Of a stretch of 64,000 nucleotides of DNA, positions 26,734 to 34,443 are shown in pieces. Position numbers and translations under genes: made by a program. The stretch is taken from assembly GCA_023435305.1 (NCBI GenBank), contig JAEYRV010000016.1, forward strand, positions 6,327 to 70,326, in the 5' to 3' direction. The notes under the pieces are model-generated. The model saw nothing but the letters and a program-made list of their open reading frames with translations, ran no database searches and was not told where the DNA came from. Origin of the DNA: Bacillota bacterium. GTDB taxonomy: Bacteria; Bacillota; Clostridia; Acetivibrionales; DTU013. The first letter of the stretch is position 1; every line of letters starts with the position of its first letter.

Positions 26734-28106
26734 ACACGCGATCGCATCTCCTTCTTTTTCGCTTCACGCTCTCGGTAATAACTGCCTCTTTCGTTACGCA
26801 TTTGTTCCTGAAGCCGCTGTTCCTCGCGGATAGTTTCTTTCATGGACGGCACACGGTTCAGCACTGCATCTGCAAGCCAAATTTGTTTTCTTGTTGCGGA
26901 TATATCCTGCGTCAAAGCATCCCGCTCCGATTTCAAAGTCTCAATGCTCTCCGGTTCATAGCAGCGGCGCAGGCGGTTGTTAATTTTATCCCTGTCTTGA
27001 ATTCTTTCGGCCAACACAGTTTTCTTTCGCTCAGCATAATCGGAAACCTCGGAGGCTGTGTTCAGTTTTTCGCGCCAAAGGAACCGGCACTGCTCTGTAT
27101 ATCTGTCAAGCTTGCGCAATTCCTCCCTCATGTACGGAGACAGCGGCTTGTGTTTTTCTTTGGGAACTGCGCCGAGAAGGTAAAGATAGTGAAGATACAC
27201 AGCCAGAAAACCGGTTATCTTTGGTGCTCGCTTGATATTGCCCCTGCAGTGATATTTCTGCGATTGCTGAGGCTGAATTTTCTGATACCTCGGCTGTTTG
27301 CTTTGTACTTCATAGCTGTTTTGTCGTATGCGTTCCTGAATACGCCCAATGGAATAATCCTCGCCCAGCTGATATAATCGGGTAGGCTTTTCGCCGCCAA
27401 CAGCACAGATTGTCACGTATTTACGGTTTTCAGGAGCTCTGATTTCATAACCGTATAGCTTCAGCATCCGGGCTAAGTCTTTCGCGTCATGTGAAGCAGC
27501 TATACTCCTGTCAATGGCGTCGCGAATGAGGTTGTACTTAGTCGGCTCACCGCGCTTCTCTGCTTGGTAAATACAGCGCGGAGTTTTGTCCTTGGGGTTT
27601 TGGATAACCGACAAACCATACTCGCGGCAGAGCTGATCAGATACGCGCCTCAAGTCTAGGTGCGTGCCTTTCTTGACAATCAGCTTTTTTCCATCTACAA
27701 AGGATACGGAATTGATCACGAAATGATTATGACAGCAGTCTGTATTGAGATGCGTAGCAACAAGAACCTCATAGCGGTCGCCCCACATCTCCTGCGCAAA
27801 TCTCACGCCTATTTCATGCGCTAGCTCCGGCGTCACCTCGCCGGGGGCAAAACTCTGGTAACCGTGAAACGCTACATTTGTGCCCTTGTTGGCAAAGCGG
27901 CGTTTGGTATTAATCATCTGCTCGCAGGCGGTTTCAGCAAAACAGTTTATCCCAGTGATGAAATATTTTTGTTCGGTTTTATCTTCATTCTCAGCGTAGT
28001 GCAGAACATTCTGCAAATCTCGGCAACCAGTTTTCTCAGGGTTGTTTGCGTAGTTTACCACATCAGCCAGAGAGTTCTTCACCGCCCAGATCGATGTTGT
28101 TGCCAC
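26721..28106 (-). CDS. mobA: Relaxase MobA/VirD2 family (MOBP type)
   Basis: 461 residues. The N-terminal relaxase domain has the likely catalytic Tyr in NYANNPEKT (residue 19) and the metal-binding His triad in THLNTDCCHNHFVINS (His119, His126, His128). The C-terminal half is helical and charged, ending in a coiled coil (REEQRLQEQMRNERGSYYRE). It would nick the element at oriT and lead the strand into a recipient through a helper's secretion channel. It overlaps mobC by 44 bp and rep by 13 bp, indicating one translationally coupled operon. Confidence 0.9.
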   Translation of the reverse strand: MATTSIWAVKNSLADVVNYANNPEKTGCRDLQNVLHYAENEDKTEQKYFITGINCFAETACEQMINTKRRFANKGTNVAFHGYQSFAPGEVTPELAHEIGVRFAQEMWGDRYEVLVATHLNTDCCHNHFVINSVSFVDGKKLIVKKGTHLDLRRVSDQLCREYGLSVIQNPKDKTPRCIYQAEKRGEPTKYNLIRDAIDRSIAASHDAKDLARMLKLYGYEIRAPENRKYVTICAVGGEKPTRLYQLGEDYSIGRIQERIRQNSYEVQSKQPRYQKIQPQQSQKYHCRGNIKRAPKITGFLAVYLHYLYLLGAVPKEKHKPLSPYMREELRKLDRYTEQCRFLWREKLNTASEVSDYAERKKTVLAERIQDRDKINNRLRRCYEPESIETLKSERDALTQDISATRKQIWLADAVLNRVPSMKETIREEQRLQEQMRNERGSYYREREAKKKEMRSRVWER

Positions 28107-28398
28107 GGAAGCTCCTCCTCTCTATGTTGAGGAACTCATCCTCCAGACTGCGAACGAAGCGCACGATTACCTCGGCATTTTCCTGAGTGCTGCTTTCTTT
28201 GAAGGCCACATATAATGACATCAGCATGTGATTAATTTGCTGGTATTCAAACGGCGGCAAGGCCTTGGGGATGTACCCCAAGGCCAACTTTCGCAGAAAC
28301 TCCGAAACGGATAATCCACATCTCCGGGCGTTTTTGAAAATGATATCTCTTTCTTTTTCCGTCACCCGCAGGTTAATGTGTACGGTGCGTTCACGCAT
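28063..28398 (-). CDS. mobC: Mobilization accessory protein MobC
   Basis: The start is taken as the ATG at 28398 (MRERTVHINLRVTEKERDII), giving 111 residues; the open frame extends to 28455 without a site. It has a ribbon-helix-helix N-terminus (RTVHINLRVTEKERD) and the MobC motif CGLSVSEFLRKLALG. MobC binds next to nic and opens oriT for the relaxase. Its start overlaps the stop of the small ORF before it (ATGCGTGA). Confidence 0.88.
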   Translation of the reverse strand: MRERTVHINLRVTEKERDIIFKNARRCGLSVSEFLRKLALGYIPKALPPFEYQQINHMLMSLYVAFKESSTQENAEVIVRFVRSLEDEFLNIERRSFRGNNIDLGGEELSG

Positions 28399-28657
28399 AG
28401 ACGCCACCGTCAATAGAAACAGGGTACAAGGGACGGAGTCCCTGCCAAATCCCATAGATTTGGAATTGAGGCGTTACAACGCCTATGCTCGCTAAAGTCC
28501 CGGACTGCTCTTTTCTTGCCCCGTGCTTTTCTGTTTCAGGGTACTTGCTTTTTGCATTTTCTCTTGTTATACTCAAGCTGCAATTATGCATTGACGACTG
28601 TTCCCCGCCTGTTACCGCAGACGGAATTGGAGCGGTCGTTTCTTTTTTACCGGGCAT
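28391..28657 (-). CDS. Small hypothetical protein between xis and mobC
   Basis: 88 residues from the ATG at 28657, which has GGGAGGTG 6-7 nt upstream. It overlaps the 3' end of the xis-like gene by 11 bp and the mobC start by 8 bp, so it is arranged as a coupled operon member. The N-terminus (MPGKKETTAPIPSAVTGGEQ) is polar and unordered. The C-terminal third is encoded by the oriT-like hairpins, so it may be incidental. No family recognised. Confidence 0.45.
   Translation of the reverse strand: MPGKKETTAPIPSAVTGGEQSSMHNCSLSITRENAKSKYPETEKHGARKEQSGTLASIGVVTPQFQIYGIWQGLRPLYPVSIDGGVYA
28429..28484. other. Candidate oriT: three hairpins in 56 bp
   Basis: AGGGACGGAGTCCCT (28429-28443), CCAAATCCCATAGATTTGG (28445-28463) and AGGCGTTACAACGCCT (28469-28484) are three perfect inverted repeats in a row, directly upstream of mobC. 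This arrangement is typical of transfer origins of MobC/MobA systems. The nick site itself cannot be located. Confidence 0.6.
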
Positions 28658-28859
28658 TTGCTTCACCTCCCGTGTTCTTCTCAATCCATCCGATGAGCTT
28701 GTCCCGAGGTACAAGCTTCCGCTTCCCTATTTTCAGCGTCGGGAAGTCAGCCATGTTCAGAAGCTGATATGCTCTCGCTCTTGATACGCCAAGGGTTGAT
28801 GCCAGCTGATCCGCATTCAGGATGTTCGGCAGGTCGCTGTAGATGTCGGTGTTTTTCAT
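28647..28859 (-). CDS. Excisionase-like helix-turn-helix protein
   Basis: 70 residues with an AGGAGGAAAAA site before the ATG. A MerR-like HTH_17 DNA-binding fold: LNADQLASTLGVSRARAYQL, then FPTLKIGKRKLVPRDKLIGW. Such small proteins act as recombination directionality factors for tyrosine integrases, or as regulators. It is the first gene of the xis-orf-mobC-mobA-rep operon and is driven by the minus-strand promoter at 28936-28964. Confidence 0.8.
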   Translation of the reverse strand: MKNTDIYSDLPNILNADQLASTLGVSRARAYQLLNMADFPTLKIGKRKLVPRDKLIGWIEKNTGGEANAR

Positions 28860-28879
28860 TTTTTCCTCCTAAATAAGTA

Positions 28880-28908
28880 TTGACAGGATAGACTTACTAT
28901 GCTATTAT
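28880..28908 (+). promoter_or_regulatory. Consensus promoter toward the DUF6076 gene
   Basis: TTGACA (28880-28885), a 17-bp spacer and TATTAT (28903-28908). It is about 110 bp upstream of the start codon at 29016. Confidence 0.7.
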
Positions 28909-28935
28909 CATATGTGTGAGTCGCAAAGCACGGTA

Positions 28936-28964
28936 AGTATAACAATGTCGTATTTGTTTGTCAA
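28936..28964 (-). promoter_or_regulatory. Consensus promoter toward the xis-mob operon
   Basis: On the minus strand: TTGACA (28964-28959), a 17-bp spacer and TATACT (28941-28936). It lies about 77 bp upstream of the xis-like start. With the plus-strand promoter it forms a tight divergent pair. Confidence 0.75.
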
Positions 28965-29015
28965 TAGTCTTATTGTTAACAAACTGTAAATATATATCTA
29001 TTTGGAGGGGTATTT

Positions 29016-30095
29016 ATGATCCCAGGAATAAAACAATCTACGCCGGTCGGCAAGATTTGGGCAAGTGCATATATGGATTCTAAAACAGAGGTCTTTGAAA
29101 TACGCACTGAAGTCGCCGGGTATCCCGATGCCTTTAAGACGCTGCACCATAAGGAGTATCCGCTTGGAACAAGCCTTGCTGATTTTCTGTATGTTGATCT
29201 TAATTCATTCGATAGTCAACTTCCGGCAATCAGGAAGATTATTGCGGAAATAAATGCCGGACAAAATGTAGATAAGTGCTTCGCCAGGCTGTTTGATACA
29301 ACAATTTTCTGGCTGAATCAAAGCGCGATATTTGCCCCTTTTTCCGTAGCTGTTGAGCGGCTTCACCTCGTGCACGAAAAAGGAGAACAGCTTAACACCG
29401 ATGAGCTAGAGCAGCAGATGGCATACTACAAAACACTTCAGCCGCGCCTGCGCACCTTAGCCGATACCTATTATTCAGCCGATGCTTCAGATGATATGGC
29501 AGAGCGGTATTTTGCCCAGCAGCGGGAGAACGGCGAAGAGCTTTATCCGCAGCTTACATTTCATAATGGCCGTTTCGGCCCTGTATCCAAGGGCGCAAAC
29601 GGCTTTTTCCCATATGATAACCTTCTCAATACAATTATGCCGGCTTCACGTGAGGATGAGAGCCGCTGCGAGCTTATAGATTTTATGGCCGAAACGCTAA
29701 GCACCAACCAGCCGGAGGATTTGGTGCATTTCACGATGTACCAGTACATTCTGCATAATTTGCGTTTTCGCAGTTGCAAGTTCTGCGAGCGCTATTTTGG
29801 CGTTACAGGCGGAGGTAATCCGGATTACTGCGAAAGGCTTATTGCCGGCTCTTCAAAAATATGCCGTGAAAGCGGCGCACTGCGCGTATATGAGAAGCGC
29901 AAGATGCAAGACCCCGCTGTGCGCGAGTACAAGCGTTCCTACAAGGCGCACAACGCCCGTATCCGTTACGGCTTGATGACCAAGGATGAATTCGCCGCAT
30001 GGTCGAGGGAGGCTCGTGAAAAACGCGATAAATGCTCCCAGGGCAACCTCCCTCTGGAGGAATTTGTGGAGTGGCTAGACAGCGATAAGATGTGA
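29016..30095 (+). CDS. DUF6076 family protein
   Basis: 359 residues, TTGGAGGGG site before the ATG. It matches the family often encoded next to integrases in clostridial elements: an N-terminal part with YPLGTSLADFLYVDLNSFDS, then a zinc-finger-like segment (CKFCERYFGVTGGGNPDYC, then a further Cys in SKICRESG). A basic C-terminus follows (YKRSYKAHNARIRYGLMTKD, WSREAREKRDKC). The Cys cluster and basic tail suggest nucleic acid binding. Function unknown. It precedes int by about 50 bp on the same strand and probably shares its promoter. Confidence 0.75.
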   Translation: MIPGIKQSTPVGKIWASAYMDSKTEVFEIRTEVAGYPDAFKTLHHKEYPLGTSLADFLYVDLNSFDSQLPAIRKIIAEINAGQNVDKCFARLFDTTIFWLNQSAIFAPFSVAVERLHLVHEKGEQLNTDELEQQMAYYKTLQPRLRTLADTYYSADASDDMAERYFAQQRENGEELYPQLTFHNGRFGPVSKGANGFFPYDNLLNTIMPASREDESRCELIDFMAETLSTNQPEDLVHFTMYQYILHNLRFRSCKFCERYFGVTGGGNPDYCERLIAGSSKICRESGALRVYEKRKMQDPAVREYKRSYKAHNARIRYGLMTKDEFAAWSREAREKRDKCSQGNLPLEEFVEWLDSDKM

Positions 30096-30148
30096 AAAAC
30101 AACGGACTGACTGACCGTTTTATAGATTAGAAGAAAGTGAGGTATTTA

Positions 30149-31327
30149 ATGGCGAAAAAGACCACGCGCAACGCCCAAGGTGGCGGGAATATCCGCAAAC
30201 GTTCCGACGGGCGTTGGGAATCAAGATATACCACGGGCATCGACCCCAAGACAGGCAAACAAATTCAAAAATCCGTTTACGGCAAAACGCAGAAGGAAGT
30301 CAGGCAGAAGCTGTCCAAAATCACAACAGAGATCGATAACGGTACTTATCGTGAACCCTGTAAGATGACCGTCGGTGAATGGCTGGATATCTGGCTAGCT
30401 GATTATATGAGCGGCGTCAAGAAATCCACCGCATTTCTCTATAAAAGTCAGATTGAGCTGTATATCAGGCCTGAGCTAAGCAAAATTCGCTTGGATAATC
30501 TGGACGCGCATACTATTCAGCGCGTCTACAATGCCTTGGGAAAAAAGCGAGAAGAAAAACCTCCCTTATCAGCTAAAACAATCAAAAATATCAATGGTGT
30601 ATTGCACAAGGCTCTTCAACAAGCGGTTATGTTGGATTACCTGCGCTTCAACCCTACATCAGCTTGCGTTCTCCCTAAAGTCATAAAAAAAGAAATCCAT
30701 CCGCTGACCGATCAACAGACCGCTCAATTTCTGAATCTCATTAAAGGTAGTATTTATGAACTAGCATTCACGATTGATTTGTTTACAGGTTTGCGGGAAG
30801 GTGAACTGCTTGGTCTGAAATGGAACTGCGTAGAGTTTGACAAGGGTACCATCTTGATTGACAAACAACTCCGCAGAAGTCAGGAAAAGGGTGGCAAGTA
30901 TTACTTTTCGTCACCAAAAAACAGCAAAAATCGTACCCTGATGCCCGCTCCCTATGTAATGCGATTGCTTCAGCTTCAGCGAGAACAGCAGGAAAAGCTT
31001 AAAGAGATTGCGGGGCCTGCGTGGCAGGACAGCGGTCTAGTATTCACAAATGAGTTTGGCCGATTTATTTCTTATCGGGCGGCTTATGATTCGTTTAAGC
31101 GTATCGTTCGAAAAATGGGTTTCTCCGGAACCCGAATACACGACCTACGTCATACATACGCCGTAAACTGCATACGTGCGGGAGATGACATTAAAACCTT
31201 ACAGTGCAATTTGGGCCATGCTACCGCGGCCTTCACGCTGGACGTTTATGGTCATTTTACAGATGATATGAAGCAGACAAGCTCAAAACGCATGGAAGGT
31301 TTCATTACAGAAGTTCTAAACCTCTAA
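30149..31327 (+). CDS. int: Tyrosine recombinase / integrase of the IME
   Basis: 392 residues from the ATG at 30149 (GTGAGG site; an upstream GTG at 30137 is in frame but is part of that site). An AP2-like arm-binding N-terminus (GNIRKRSDGRWESRYTTG) and a SAM-like core-binding domain precede the catalytic domain. The full set is visible: Arg in GLREGELLGLKW, Lys in FSSPKNSKNRT, His-x-x-Arg in HDLRHTYA, His in NLGHATAAFT, and the nucleophile Tyr in DVYGHFT. It would integrate the element into tRNA-Val. Its last codons overlap the right arm repeat. Confidence 0.93.
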   Translation: MAKKTTRNAQGGGNIRKRSDGRWESRYTTGIDPKTGKQIQKSVYGKTQKEVRQKLSKITTEIDNGTYREPCKMTVGEWLDIWLADYMSGVKKSTAFLYKSQIELYIRPELSKIRLDNLDAHTIQRVYNALGKKREEKPPLSAKTIKNINGVLHKALQQAVMLDYLRFNPTSACVLPKVIKKEIHPLTDQQTAQFLNLIKGSIYELAFTIDLFTGLREGELLGLKWNCVEFDKGTILIDKQLRRSQEKGGKYYFSSPKNSKNRTLMPAPYVMRLLQLQREQQEKLKEIAGPAWQDSGLVFTNEFGRFISYRAAYDSFKRIVRKMGFSGTRIHDLRHTYAVNCIRAGDDIKTLQCNLGHATAAFTLDVYGHFTDDMKQTSSKRMEGFITEVLNL

Positions 31328-31349
31328 AGGGTCAAAATAAGGGTCAAAT
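31323..31349. repeat. Right arm-type integrase repeat
   Basis: Identical over 27 bp to 17110-17136. It covers the int stop codon and carries two GGGTCAAA octamers. Confidence 0.7.
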
Positions 31350-31367
31350 CGCAAAAAGGCGATAAAA

Positions 31368-31398
31368 AAACCCTGTAACCGTTGAGATTACAGGGTTT
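31368..31398. terminator. Terminator shared by int and tRNA-Val
   Basis: AAACCCTGTAA pairs with TTACAGGGTTT. A T-run of seven follows on the minus strand, making it the present terminator of tRNA-Val. On the plus strand it closes int. It was supplied by the element when it displaced the original terminator. Confidence 0.75.
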
Positions 31399-31401
31399 CT
31401 A

Positions 31402-31429
31402 TTGGTGGGCGTTACAGGACTCGAACCTG
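31402..31429. repeat. attR within tRNA-Val
   Basis: The 3' part of the tRNA (CCA end through the T-arm), repeated at 16976-17003 with 25 of 28 matches. The crossover must lie within this stretch. Confidence 0.75.
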
Positions 31430-31478
31430 TGACTTTCACCACGTCAAGATGACACTCTACCAGCTGAGTTAAACGCCC
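31403..31478 (-). tRNA. tRNA-Val (anticodon GAC)
   Basis: 76 nt with an encoded CCA. The acceptor GGGCGTT/AACGCCC pairs perfectly. D-stem ACTC/GAGT, anticodon loop TTGACGT giving GAC, variable loop AAGTC, T-arm ACAGG-TTCGAGT-CCTGT. It is the integration site of the IME and is restored intact by it. Confidence 0.97.
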
Positions 31479-31618
31479 GCGATTCATTTTTGGAGTAATC
31501 ATATTATAAGGCCTGCCGAGGATAAAGTCAAGGGTGTTGATCAGAGAAATCCATGATATGATCAACAATTTGCAAAATATCTTCACGCCTGCCGACCGGG
31601 ATTTGCTCAATACATTTT

Positions 31619-31750
31619 TTAAGGATAATCGCAAAACTCCCTGATTATTTTGTTGATCACCACGCCGCCGAACTCTATACGTCCATAGCTTTTTAATGAA
31701 AGGGTCCTGGTCTCAACCAGTTCAGCGGCATCCCGGCGGAATAATGTCAA
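31619..31750 (-). pseudogene. DUF6323-like fragment
   Basis: A 43-codon frame from the TTG at 31750. It contains DAAELVETRTLSLKSYGRIE and FGGVVINKIIREF, which fit the central part of DUF6323 proteins, then ends at a stop after FCDYP. Another frame just downstream (KKCIEQIPVGRREDILQIV) also looks coding, so the tail was probably frameshifted. No ribosome binding site. The rest of the 31479-31912 gap has no gene. Confidence 0.4.
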
Positions 31751-31802
31751 TCAGAACCTAAAGGTAAAATCGTTACATTTTTCAACATCATCAACAAAAA
31801 AC

Positions 31803-31847
31803 AAAAAGTCCATGGCCTGCTATTTCAGCAAGGTTATGGACTTTTTT
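31803..31847. terminator. Intrinsic terminator
   Basis: AAAAAGTCCATGGCCT pairs with AGGTTATGGACTTTTTT across a 12-nt loop. It is usable on both strands and lies downstream of the zinc-ribbon gene. Confidence 0.8.
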
Positions 31848-31912
31848 ATTCATTTTACTGTCGAACTCCTATGCATCCATCCGGGTTTTCCGGCTTTCCG
31901 GTCTTCTGCCTC

Positions 31913-32116
31913 TTAGTCCCGCCAGAGCTCCATCCGTACAGTTTTACATTTCGGGCACCCGAACAGATATGCTTCATCCAGACTGCCGTCATTATCCTTG
32001 ATATGGAAGGTATTGATCAGTTTTATGAAGGGCTCCTTACCGTCGCTGATCATGTTCTTGCCCTCCGGCCCTTCCTCAAGTTCGTTATATCTGTAACCGC
32101 AAACTACACATTTCAT
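31913..32116 (-). CDS. Small zinc-ribbon protein
   Basis: 67 residues from the ATG at 32116, which has GGGAGGC 6 nt upstream (the frame extends five codons further). Two knuckles, CVVCGY near the N-terminus and GCPKCK near the C-terminus, would hold one zinc. The middle is acidic (NELEEGPEGKN). The function is unknown; DNA/RNA contact or a structural role is possible. Confidence 0.65.
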   Translation of the reverse strand: MKCVVCGYRYNELEEGPEGKNMISDGKEPFIKLINTFHIKDNDGSLDEAYLFGCPKCKTVRMELWRD

Positions 32117-32380
32117 AGATTTGCCTCCCATTCATCAATAGTACGTTTTACATTATATCTCATATTTCGCTGACATGTACTTTACTGCTCAATTAATATA
32201 ATTACATATATTGCTCATATTTTCAACAGTGAACTGATACCTTTCAAAAATGTATTTATGATCCATATGCTCTGCTTGCTCCAAGCTGCGTTGGAACGCA
32301 ATAAAACAAGAAATTTTTTGCCTGGCAGACTATTTTTCTTCGAATAATACGTTATAATAGTTTTGAAAAGAGGTGTGAAT

Positions 32381-33778
32381 ATGAGCTGTGAAAGCTATGA
32401 TGTTGCAATACTTGGCTGCGGCACCGCCGGGATATTCGCCGGCTATGAGCTGGCTGAGAGCCTTCCTTCAATGAAAATATTAATGCTTGAGCAGGGCAGT
32501 GATATTCATGAAAGGAAATGCCCGATCATTGACAAAAAGGTTCCGGGCTGTATCAATTGCGGCAACTGCGGGATAATGAACGGATTTGGAGGGGCAGGCG
32601 CATACTCTGACGGCAAGTTCAATTTCACGACGGAATTTGGAGGATGGCTTAACGAGTATTTATCTGATGAGGAATGTACACGGCTTTTTGAATATGTAGA
32701 TAGTGTGAATATAAAATTTGGAGCCACAACCGAACGATACAGCACAAGGAGCGAGGAAGCAGCCGGGATCGAAAAAAAGGCTCTGGAAAATGACCTTCAT
32801 CTGCTGCATGCAGTAGTAAAGCACCTTGGCACTGAAAACAACCTGCAGATCCTTAAGGACATGTTCGATTACCTGAGAGCGCGTGTCGAGATCCGCTGCA
32901 ATACACAGGTCGTAAAAATAGAGCCCGCAGACGGGCAATATATTCTGCACTTTGCTAACGGCGGTTCTGTCTGCTGTACTTATTTGATTGCCGCACCCGG
33001 ACGTTCCGGCGCTGAGTGGTTTTCACAGCAATGCCGCGAACTGAAGCTCAACCTGATCAACAATCAGGTCGATATTGGAGTTCGTGTTGAATTGCCGGCA
33101 AAAGTATTTGAGCATATCACCGATGTTGTTTATGAATCCAAACTGAAATACAGGACGAAGCAGTACGGCGATATAGTCAGGACTTTCTGCATGAATCCAT
33201 ATGGACATGTGGTCACAGAAAATGTAGAAGGCATTATAACAGTGAACGGCCATAGCTATACCGACCCTGAACTGAGAAGTGAAAACACAAATTTTGCACT
33301 TCTGGTCAGCAACAGATTCACCGAACCATTCAACGAGCCATATCAGTACGGGAAAAGGATCGCCTCACTGTCGAATATGCTTGGAGGAGGCGTGCTGGTC
33401 CAGCGTTTCGGTGATCTTGAAAAAGGCATTCGGACAAATGAGCACAGGCTGAAGCAGAGCTTCACAGTACCTACTCTGAAAGCGACGCCTGGGGATCTTA
33501 GTCTTGTTTTAACAAAGAGGCATTTGGATAATATAATTGAGATGATACACGCCCTCGATAAAATTGCACCAGGCACCGCAAATTACGACACTTTGCTCTA
33601 TGGAGTGGAAGTGAAATTTTACAGTGCACGACTCGAGCTTTCCAGAGAACTTGAGACCAAGCTGCCCAATATGTTTGCGGCCGGGGACGGCGCAGGCATA
33701 ACCCGCGGCCTGTCTCAGGCCGGTGCCAGCGGTGTATATGCCGCCAGGGTCATTAGCAGCAGGATCAAAGACAGATAG
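32381..33778 (+). CDS. FAD-dependent oxidoreductase (COG2509-like)
   Basis: 465 residues from the ATG at 32381 (AAGAGGTGTGAAT upstream; the frame extends to 32363). A Rossmann FAD motif sits at the N-terminus (VAILGCGTAGIFAGYEL), followed by a Cys pair (CINCGNCGIMNGFGGAGAYS), a GRSGAEW motif in the centre and a C-terminal FAD loop (MFAAGDGAGITRGLSQAGAS). The family contains predicted dehydrogenases of unknown substrate. The gene stands alone with its own terminator. Confidence 0.85.
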   Translation: MSCESYDVAILGCGTAGIFAGYELAESLPSMKILMLEQGSDIHERKCPIIDKKVPGCINCGNCGIMNGFGGAGAYSDGKFNFTTEFGGWLNEYLSDEECTRLFEYVDSVNIKFGATTERYSTRSEEAAGIEKKALENDLHLLHAVVKHLGTENNLQILKDMFDYLRARVEIRCNTQVVKIEPADGQYILHFANGGSVCCTYLIAAPGRSGAEWFSQQCRELKLNLINNQVDIGVRVELPAKVFEHITDVVYESKLKYRTKQYGDIVRTFCMNPYGHVVTENVEGIITVNGHSYTDPELRSENTNFALLVSNRFTEPFNEPYQYGKRIASLSNMLGGGVLVQRFGDLEKGIRTNEHRLKQSFTVPTLKATPGDLSLVLTKRHLDNIIEMIHALDKIAPGTANYDTLLYGVEVKFYSARLELSRELETKLPNMFAAGDGAGITRGLSQAGASGVYAARVISSRIKDR

Positions 33779-33782
33779 GAAT

Positions 33783-33830
33783 AAAAAAGCAGGCCGGATG
33801 TCAGTTTTGCCATACTCCAGCCTGCTTTTT
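33783..33830. terminator. Bidirectional terminator
   Basis: AAAAAAGCAGGC pairs with GCCTGCTTTTT. It separates the convergent FAD oxidoreductase and thiT genes. Confidence 0.85.
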
Positions 33831-33849
33831 ATCAATACATCATTGCGTA

Positions 33850-34383
33850 TTATGCCTTCTTAACAGCGGGCAGCTTTATGAACTTCATTATCAACAAGGA
33901 CAGCACTATTGTAATCACCATCTCAGGCACCAGATAATATGCATTATACGACAGCGAGTAGATCAGCGGCGCTTGCCCCGCCTCTACCGCATAACTGGCA
34001 TAGAAAACAATGCCCGATATGACATGCATGATAAAGCGTCCTGCTATACCTGTCACAATACCACAAATATAGCCAACATTCGTTCTCTTAAAGAAGCCTG
34101 CAAGACCGAGCATGCCGAATGCCAGAGGATAGTCCAGGAGTATGGATAAAGGATGGGCCGGATAAAATCCGATGATCATGTCCAGTATCCCATATACCGC
34201 ACCGACAAGAAGGCCTTTTTTACCGCCCCACCTGAATGCAAAAATGAATATCGGGACCATGCCTCCCAATGTAACGGAGCCGCCCATCGGCATTTCAAAA
34301 AGCTTCACAAACTCACTGAGCACAATAGCCATTGCCAGCATTACACCTGCTTCTACAAGCATTTGAGTATTATTTTTCTTCAT
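33850..34383 (-). CDS. thiT: Thiamine-binding ECF S component ThiT
   Basis: 177 residues from the ATG at 34383, which has AATGGAGG 5-6 nt upstream (the frame extends to 34419). About six membrane helices; the ThiT/YuaJ pattern includes LSEFVKLFEMPMGGSVTLGG, GMVPIFIFAFRWGGKKGLL, GFYPAHPLSILLDYPLAFG and a C-terminal YNAYYLVPEM. It binds thiamine and works with a shared ECF energizing module (EcfA1/A2/T), which is not in the window. A TPP riboswitch with terminator lies directly upstream. Confidence 0.92.
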   Translation of the reverse strand: MKKNNTQMLVEAGVMLAMAIVLSEFVKLFEMPMGGSVTLGGMVPIFIFAFRWGGKKGLLVGAVYGILDMIIGFYPAHPLSILLDYPLAFGMLGLAGFFKRTNVGYICGIVTGIAGRFIMHVISGIVFYASYAVEAGQAPLIYSLSYNAYYLVPEMVITIVLSLLIMKFIKLPAVKKA

Positions 34384-34443
34384 ATAGACCTCCATTTTGT
34401 ATATCTGGTCCAAAAACACCTTAACTGTAAGGCAAGCATAATT

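Larger units (their letters stand above)
17003..31402. mobile_element. 14.4 kb integrative mobilizable element (IME) in tRNA-Val
   Basis: It is bounded by the tRNA-Val 3' direct repeats, with the integrase gene next to the intact tRNA. Both ends carry an identical 27-bp arm-type repeat containing GGGTCAAA twice. Backbone genes: integrase, DUF6076 protein, xis-like HTH, MobC, MobA, RepA_N-like protein and TnpV. No coupling protein or type IV secretion genes are present, so it would need a helper conjugative element. Cargo: a Fic protein, a giant SLH surface protein and a TetR regulator. Confidence 0.8.

Noticed and set aside
30137..30148. Integrase start at the GTG at 30137
   Set aside because: That GTG is part of the GTGAGG ribosome binding site of the ATG at 30149.
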